Of a stretch of 64,000 nt of DNA, positions 59,218-64,000 are shown piece by piece. Each line of letters begins with the position of its first letter. The first letter of the stretch is position 1. Both the position numbers and the translations under genes were made by a program. This stretch comes from JANMDR01 sp031409495 (lineage in GTDB: Bacteria; Pseudomonadota; Gammaproteobacteria; Burkholderiales; Usitatibacteraceae): assembly GCA_031409495.1 (NCBI GenBank), contig JANNXI010000201.1:1-64000 (forward strand), given 5' to 3'. The notes under the pieces were generated by a model that saw only the letters and a program-made list of their open reading frames with translations, was not told where the DNA came from and searched no databases.

Positions 59218-61089
59218 ATGAAACCAACGACTAAAATCAAACCAACGAGTGCATTCTTTGCGCTAATTTCAATCTGGCTGGTCGCTGCCTGCTTAATGGC
59301 AATGAGCTTGGGTGCCAATGCGCAGTCAAGTCCGGCGCAGATTAATTTTGAGAGCGGCAAATCAGGACTTCCAGCAGGATCAAAAGTAGCTATTGACGCC
59401 GCCGCTGCAATGTTGAAGGGTAAAACTGATGTTGTGTTAACCGTATCGGGCTTCACCGATAAATCGGGTGACCCTGCAACGAACGCCGAACTCGCTAAGC
59501 AACGTGCCTTTGCGGTGCGTGACGCGCTTAAAGCGGCGGGTGTTGCTGAAGATAAAATTGTGCTGCAGAAACCAGACACTGTCATGGTGGCGGGCACGCC
59601 CGATGAAGCGCGACGGGTAGAAATTAAGGTTGCTCCAGCGCTGCCACCAATCGTAGCGGCAATAGCTGCGGTAGCTGCTACACCTGTGATAGCAACGGTT
59701 GCTGCTGCAGCGCCAGTTGCTGCTGCGGCTGCCGCTGCCGCTGCCGCTGCACCGGCACCGGCACCGGTGCCAAACAAAGGTGATATCGCCTTTTTACTCA
59801 TCGCAACCGCATTGGTCATTATGATGTCCGTGCCTGGTCTAGCGCTATTTTATGGCGGTATGGTACGGTCTAAAAACATGCTATCGGTGTTGATGCAAGT
59901 ATTTGTGGTGTTCTCGCTCATTATTGTGCTTTGGGTTATCTACGGGTACAGCTTTGCGTTCACCGAAGGTAATGCTTTTGTGGGCGGCAGTAGCCGCATG
60001 TTCTTCAAAGACATGTTCGATCCTGCTACGGGTGCATTTGCGATGGCCGCAACGTTTAGCAAAGCAACCGTCGTACCAGAAATCGTATTTGCAGCGTTCC
60101 AAGCATCGTTTGCTGCGATCACTTGCTGCTTAATCTTAGGTGCATTTGCCGAGCGCGCCAAGTTTTCCGCAGTGCTCGTGTTTATCATCGCTTGGTTCAC
60201 GCTTAGCTATATTCCAGTAGCGCACATGGTGTGGTTCTGGATGGGCCCTGATGCCTACACAGATCCAAAACTAGTGGATGCCTTAGGTGCTAAAGCCGGA
60301 TATTTGTGGAACATGGGCGCGCTTGATTTTGCAGGCGGCACCGTGGTGCATATTAACGCCGGTGTTGCAGGCTTAGTGGCCGCAGCAATTATCGGAAAGC
60401 GTATTGGTTGGGGTCGTGAAGCAATGACGCCGCACAATTTGCCAATGACAATGATTGGTGCATCCCTGCTTTGGGTCGGCTGGTTTGGCTTCAATGCGGG
60501 TTCAGCATTGGAAGCCAATGGCGTTGCCGGTTTAGCGTTTATGAATACGTTGCTAGCCGCTGCCGCTGCTGTTCTCTCTTGGATATTGCTAGAGTGGATT
60601 TTGAAGGGTAAGCCATCTATGTTGGGTGCAGCATCCGGCGCCATTGCGGGCTTGGTAGGCGTCACACCAGCTGCGGGTAACGTGGGTATTGTTGGTGCAT
60701 TGGTTATTGGCTTGGTATCTGGCGCAGTCTGTTTATGGGGTGTAACTGGCCTAAAGCGGATGCTAAAGGTGGATGATTCTTTAGACGTATTTGGCGTGCA
60801 CGCCATCGGCGGTATCGTCGGTGCTTTGTTAACTGGTGTGTTTAACTCGCCTGACTTGGGCGGCCCTGGTTTTGTTACCGACTGGGTCACAGCCAAAACA
60901 GGGTTTACGTCAATTGGCACGCAGGTGTTGGTACAGGCTAAGGCAGTCGGCATCGTAGTGATCTGGTCAGCGCTTGTGACGGCCTTATCGCTGTATATCA
61001 TCAAAGCGGTAATGGGTCTGCGCGTCAGTGAAGAAGATGAGCGCGAAGGCTTAGATGTCACGTCTCACGGTGAAAAAGCATACAACTAG
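59218..61089 (+). CDS. amtB: ammonium transporter AmtB with N-terminal OmpA-like domain
   Basis: A 623-residue fusion, about 200 longer than a normal AmtB. Residues 1-36 look like a signal sequence (ending LGANAQ). Residues about 42-138 have the OmpA-like peptidoglycan-binding pattern: VVLTVSGFTDKSGDPATNAELAKQRAFAVRDALKAAGV and a later DEARRVEIKV. An Ala/Pro linker (about 140-185, with up to ten Ala in a row) leads to the transporter, which starts KGDIAFLLIATALVIMM and shows FYGGMVRSKNMLSV, DFAGGTVVHINAGVAGL and VFGVHAIGGIVGALLTGVF with the twin-His positions. The fusion may tie the channel to the cell wall. It is cotranscribed with glnK. Confidence 0.93.
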   Translation: MKPTTKIKPTSAFFALISIWLVAACLMAMSLGANAQSSPAQINFESGKSGLPAGSKVAIDAAAAMLKGKTDVVLTVSGFTDKSGDPATNAELAKQRAFAVRDALKAAGVAEDKIVLQKPDTVMVAGTPDEARRVEIKVAPALPPIVAAIAAVAATPVIATVAAAAPVAAAAAAAAAAAPAPAPVPNKGDIAFLLIATALVIMMSVPGLALFYGGMVRSKNMLSVLMQVFVVFSLIIVLWVIYGYSFAFTEGNAFVGGSSRMFFKDMFDPATGAFAMAATFSKATVVPEIVFAAFQASFAAITCCLILGAFAERAKFSAVLVFIIAWFTLSYIPVAHMVWFWMGPDAYTDPKLVDALGAKAGYLWNMGALDFAGGTVVHINAGVAGLVAAAIIGKRIGWGREAMTPHNLPMTMIGASLLWVGWFGFNAGSALEANGVAGLAFMNTLLAAAAAVLSWILLEWILKGKPSMLGAASGAIAGLVGVTPAAGNVGIVGALVIGLVSGAVCLWGVTGLKRMLKVDDSLDVFGVHAIGGIVGALLTGVFNSPDLGGPGFVTDWVTAKTGFTSIGTQVLVQAKAVGIVVIWSALVTALSLYIIKAVMGLRVSEEDEREGLDVTSHGEKAYN

Positions 61090-61113
61090 CCCACAGGCTG
61101 ATTGTAGATAATG

Positions 61114-61140
61114 CAAAAAGGGGCCTTATGCCCCTTTTGC
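61114..61140 (+). terminator. intrinsic terminator after amtB
   Basis: CAAAAAGGGGC and GCCCCTTTTGC form the stem around CTTAT, ending in TTTTG, 25 bases past the amtB stop. It would end the torF-glnK-amtB message. Confidence 0.85.
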
Positions 61141-61314
61141 TATTTGATCGAGGATCGCAGCGCACACTACATGCGCCCCACCGCTGTTTTTGGGTTTGAA
61201 AAATCCGCCCAGTAGCGATGCTTGCAATCGTCGCTTTCACCCCCAAATGCCTTACTTGCAGAGTGAAGCGGTATAATCCGATGTTGCTCCACCACTATTT
61301 TAGCCATCAATTTT

Positions 61315-62121
61315 ATGAATCAACGCGAATTATTTCCCGCCAGCACCTTGCCTGATGTGCAATCCAGTATCGATACTCGCAATATCGCCATCAATCGCGT
61401 CGGTATACGCGCATTGCGCCACCCAATTCGTGTGGCTGATCATGCTGGCGTAATACAGCACACGGTGGGTACGTTTAGTATGTCGGTGGCGCTTCCGCCG
61501 GATGCGAAGGGCACGCATATGTCGCGTTTCGTGGCTTTGCTAGAAGCGCAGCAAGAAGCCTACAGCACCAAAACATTGCCAATTTTGATGCAGCAGATGC
61601 TCGAAAAGCTGCACGCTGCGGCAGGTACGATCGCCGTGAGTTTCCCCTATTTTATCGAAAAAACCGCACCTGTTTCGGGCATTAAATCGTTGCTCGATTA
61701 CGACATTACCCTGCAGGTTGAGGCCGTCGAAGGCGCTCAAGTTACGGTACGTATTACTATCATCACGGGCGTCACCAGCCTGTGTCCTTGTTCGAAAGAG
61801 GTGTCAGAATATGGCGCGCATAATCAACGCTCCCACATCACGATTATGGCGCAGAGTACCGAATTTATTGGCTTTACAGACATTATTCGGATGGCTGAGG
61901 CCAATGCATCGAGCGAACTTTACGGCTTGCTTAAGCGGGTCGATGAAAAATTTGTGACCGAACACGCCTACGATAATCCAAAATTTGTTGAGGATCTTGT
62001 GCGGGACGTGGCACATAGTCTTGAACTTGAGCCGCGCATCAGCGCTTACCGCGTAGAATGCGAAAATTTTGAATCGATTCACAATCACACGGCTTTTGCG
62101 ATTATTGAAAACACCAAGTAA
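61315..62121 (+). CDS. folE2: GTP cyclohydrolase FolE2
   Basis: The first enzyme of folate synthesis, in the form that is not restricted to zinc. The 268 residues contain GIRALRHPIRVADHAGVIQHTVGTFSMSVALPPDAKGTHMSRFVALLE and SLCPCSKEVSEYGAHNQRSHI with the metal-binding Cys. It appears monocistronic after the amtB terminator, with no visible ribosome site before the ATG. Confidence 0.96.
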   Translation: MNQRELFPASTLPDVQSSIDTRNIAINRVGIRALRHPIRVADHAGVIQHTVGTFSMSVALPPDAKGTHMSRFVALLEAQQEAYSTKTLPILMQQMLEKLHAAAGTIAVSFPYFIEKTAPVSGIKSLLDYDITLQVEAVEGAQVTVRITIITGVTSLCPCSKEVSEYGAHNQRSHITIMAQSTEFIGFTDIIRMAEANASSELYGLLKRVDEKFVTEHAYDNPKFVEDLVRDVAHSLELEPRISAYRVECENFESIHNHTAFAIIENTK

Positions 62122-62193
62122 CCTTGTTTGCTGAAAATCGTTACATTGGATGTTCCCAAGTTTATTAACCCAAGGCGACGCAACGCAAAGTGG

Positions 62194-62847
62194 TTAAAAG
62201 CGCTTTTTTAGCATTAGGGTGCCGCCTTCGGTGCTCATGTCGGTGCGTGATAAAAAACTATTGCCGAGCAAGCCGATTGCCAGCCCTTGCTCCACCACCA
62301 TCGCTTCCACGCCATATAGCGTGATTTCGCCTACCTTTACGCTGTCAAGCCGCACTCGCCAAGCCTCTGCCACGCCATTAGCGGTGCTAATGCGCACCCG
62401 CGTGCCGGCGCGGTAGTTGAGCTTTAGCCGCAGTGCATCTGCCCCCGGAATCGCGATGGAAGACGCGCCAGTGTCAACCATAAACTGCATCGATATGCCA
62501 TTAACCTCTGCACTCGTAAAGTGATGACCCATTGCCCCTTTGGCGATCACCGCTCTGCCAGTACTGCTGTCGGCCAGCGGTGTGGCGGTGATCCCAATGC
62601 TGAGCACATGGCGTTTGCCGGCAATTTCGATCGTGGCGGTGTCGGTGGCCGCACTAATTACCCGAACACCGTCGGCGGTTTGTTCACCAACAGTAACGCT
62701 GCGTGGTGCGCCGCCGTTGATCACCACAAGCGCTTTGTTTGGAAAGGTGCCAACCAAGGTGACCGATTGGGCCGCCGCTGCAGGAAAGTGGGCGAAAAGA
62801 TATGCGCTTAGAAGCACAAAAGTAGCTAGAACAATTTTGCTATGCAT
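62194..62847 (-). CDS. retropepsin-like aspartic protease, exported
   Basis: A 217-residue exported protein with signal sequence ending near PAAAAQ. The catalytic motif is FMVDTGASSIAIP (Asp near 125), within a clan AA aspartic protease domain (about 108-217) that is typical of the TIGR02281-like group. The part before it (VVINGGAPRSVTVGEQTADGVRVIS) is a small beta domain found with it in Beta- and Gammaproteobacteria. It would act as a dimer in the periplasm; the substrate is unknown. It stands alone between convergent and divergent neighbours. Confidence 0.9.
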   Translation of the reverse strand: MHSKIVLATFVLLSAYLFAHFPAAAAQSVTLVGTFPNKALVVINGGAPRSVTVGEQTADGVRVISAATDTATIEIAGKRHVLSIGITATPLADSSTGRAVIAKGAMGHHFTSAEVNGISMQFMVDTGASSIAIPGADALRLKLNYRAGTRVRISTANGVAEAWRVRLDSVKVGEITLYGVEAMVVEQGLAIGLLGNSFLSRTDMSTEGGTLMLKKRF

Positions 62848-63014
62848 GATATTAACGCTGTCCTAAATTCGTCAAAAACCAAAGTCAACATCGCGCGGCG
62901 CAGATACTTGAGGTTGCCGCATCGCCAACAGCTACAATAGCCCAAAAGCAACCGACTCGCCAGTGCATGCCGATTATGCGATGGCAACCGTATTCAACCT
63001 AAACTTCCCGTGAT

Positions 63015-64000
63015 AATGACCGAAAAAATAACTGATGTCGCAGTCGCCGTGCTGCTTAAAGATGAAGGTTACTTTTTATTGTCATCTCGTCCTGAAGGCA
63101 AGCCATACGCCGGCTATTGGGAATTTCCTGGCGGCAAAGTAGAACCAGGTGAATCGGTGGAGCAAGCGCTCAAACGCGAGCTTGCCGAAGAGCTGGGCAT
63201 TTGCATCACCCATGCCCAACCTTGGTTTACCTACATCATGCGCTACACCCATGCGACGGTGCGCCTGCATGCTTGGCGGGTGCGGTCATGGGATGGTATA
63301 TTGAAGGGGCTGGAAGGCCAGCAGTTTATTTTTCAACAGCTGCAACAGTTACCCACAAAGCTTGACGTTGCGCCCACTTTGCCTGGTTGTGTGCCAATCT
63401 TTAAGGCGCTGCAGTTACCAACCTGCTACGCAATAACGGCTGGAGATTCCCTATTTACGGATGTTTCCGAGGTGTTAAAGAAATTGAAAAGGCACTTGCA
63501 GGTAGCGCCGTTGCTCTTGCAAATAAGGGAAAAAAATTTGGCGCTTGATGCGCTGCGTAAATTTGCAAACGCAATTATTCAATTTAGAGATTGCCATAAC
63601 GCGGTCACCGCAAACCAACATAAGTTGCATGTGCTACTGAATGTGGACAGTGCAGAACGCATCGCGCTCGCACAAGAATTGAAGATGGATGGCCTACATT
63701 TGCAGGCGGCCTTTTTAGCCGAAGTTGCGCAAAATGCGGGTGAAATGCGGCGCGATTTCGCTATTGTGGGGGCATCGATACACGATATACGGCAACTTGC
63801 AGTTGCGAGTAAAGTTGGCTGTGATTTTGCGGTGCTTGGCCATGTTTTGGCGACACCCTCGCATCCGCAACAAGCGGGTTTAGGGTGGGATGGTTTTGCC
63901 GCAATTGCGATGGCAACACCGATCCCCGTTTACGCGATTGGTGGTTTGGCACTTGATGACTTGACTGTTGCGCAAAACCACGGAGCGCACGGTGTTGCGA
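63015..64000 (+). CDS. Nudix hydrolase / thiamine-phosphate-synthase-like fusion, partial
   Basis: The 3' end lies beyond the window; about 328 codons are visible from the ATG at 63015. Residues 1-130 form a MutT-type Nudix domain with box GGKVEPGESVEQALKRELAEELGI (about 39-62), which removes oxidised nucleotides. From about 137 a ThiE-like barrel begins (CYAITAG...LLLQIREKNL, HVLLNVD, GLHLQ, IVGASIHDI, FAVLGHVLATPSHP, VYAIGGL). Such fusions are common in Proteobacteria. A palindromic repeat (63438-63472) codes AGDSLFTDVSE at the start of the second domain. Confidence 0.93.
63438..63472. repeat. dispersed palindrome inside the Nudix/ThiE fusion
   Basis: GGCTGGAGATTCC, core CTATTTAC, GGATGTTTCCGAGG. 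It is read in frame as AGDSLFTDVSE at the junction of the two domains. Arm pairing is partly kept (GGAGA with TTTCC). Confidence 0.7.

Noticed and set aside
61285..61310. CACTATTTTAG before folE2
   Set aside because: Core only; flanking bases do not form the family's arms.

Overview
The window looks like a chromosomal segment of a betaproteobacterium, probably Burkholderiales or a close relative, with intermediate GC. The evidence is gene order and families: lolB-ispE-tRNA-Gln-prs-rplY-pth-ychF on one strand, rsmD diverging from ftsY-ftsE-ftsX, a CTC-type L25, bioB-F-H-C-D, torF-glnK-amtB behind a sigma-54 promoter, UbiK, and a Nudix/ThiE-like fusion. No phage, transposase, rRNA or CRISPR array was seen. 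Genus-level placement is not possible from the sequence alone.

Layout. 1-8.1 kb: three tandem minus-strand TonB-dependent receptors (the first cut by the window edge). 8.4-13.9 kb: phosphatidylserine decarboxylase, a DUF456 membrane protein, a Ser/Thr kinase fused to a cyclic-nucleotide-binding domain, a secreted WWNPxxSGWG-type protein, an NTF2-like protein and a PCuAC copper chaperone. 14.0-18.9 kb: a complete biotin operon (bioB-F-H-C-D). 18.9-21.4 kb: an AT-richer accessory patch with a secreted Cys-tailed protein and a thioredoxin-like lipoprotein, neither of which I can name. 21.4-25.7 kb: comF facing a tricorn-like S41 protease. 25.9-33.2 kb: the housekeeping run from ychF up to a TPR protein. 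33.3-40.8 kb: mutM, a dynamin-like GTPase, ferredoxin, coaD, rsmD and ftsYEX. 40.8-48.0 kb: an eight-gene, tightly overlapping lipid/oxidative-stress type operon (NTF2-like, SDR, DUF3833, MFS, chalcone-isomerase-like, CFA synthase-like, DUF1365, FAD oxidoreductase). 48.3-51.1 kb: ferritin-like protein, heptose-phosphate adenylyltransferase and a GlcD-type flavoprotein. 51.1-57.7 kb: a LuxR-type response regulator with a five-PAS histidine kinase, comM and ubiK. 57.8-61.1 kb: a nitrogen-controlled unit with two NtrC-like sites and a sigma-54 promoter ahead of torF, glnK and an unusual OmpA-AmtB fusion. 61.3-64 kb: folE2, an aspartic protease and the start of a Nudix/ThiE-like protein.

The most notable signal crosses all these regions: a dispersed palindrome of about 32-35 bp with the core GCCC-TATTTA-GGGC and arms of the type CTGGAGAC...GTCTCCAG. 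I count about 12 good and several degraded copies in 64 kb. Intergenic copies lie mostly just past gene 3' ends, often between convergent genes. Others lie inside open reading frames (bioH, MFS, DUF1365, GlcD-like, PAS kinase, ubiK, Nudix/ThiE) in all three frames without breaking them. Arm changes are partly compensated (GGAGA/TCTCC, GAAGA/TCTTC, GTAGA/TCTAC), so the fold seems to be what is kept. Whether it is a REP-like mobile palindrome, a terminator family or an uptake/binding signal cannot be decided from one window.
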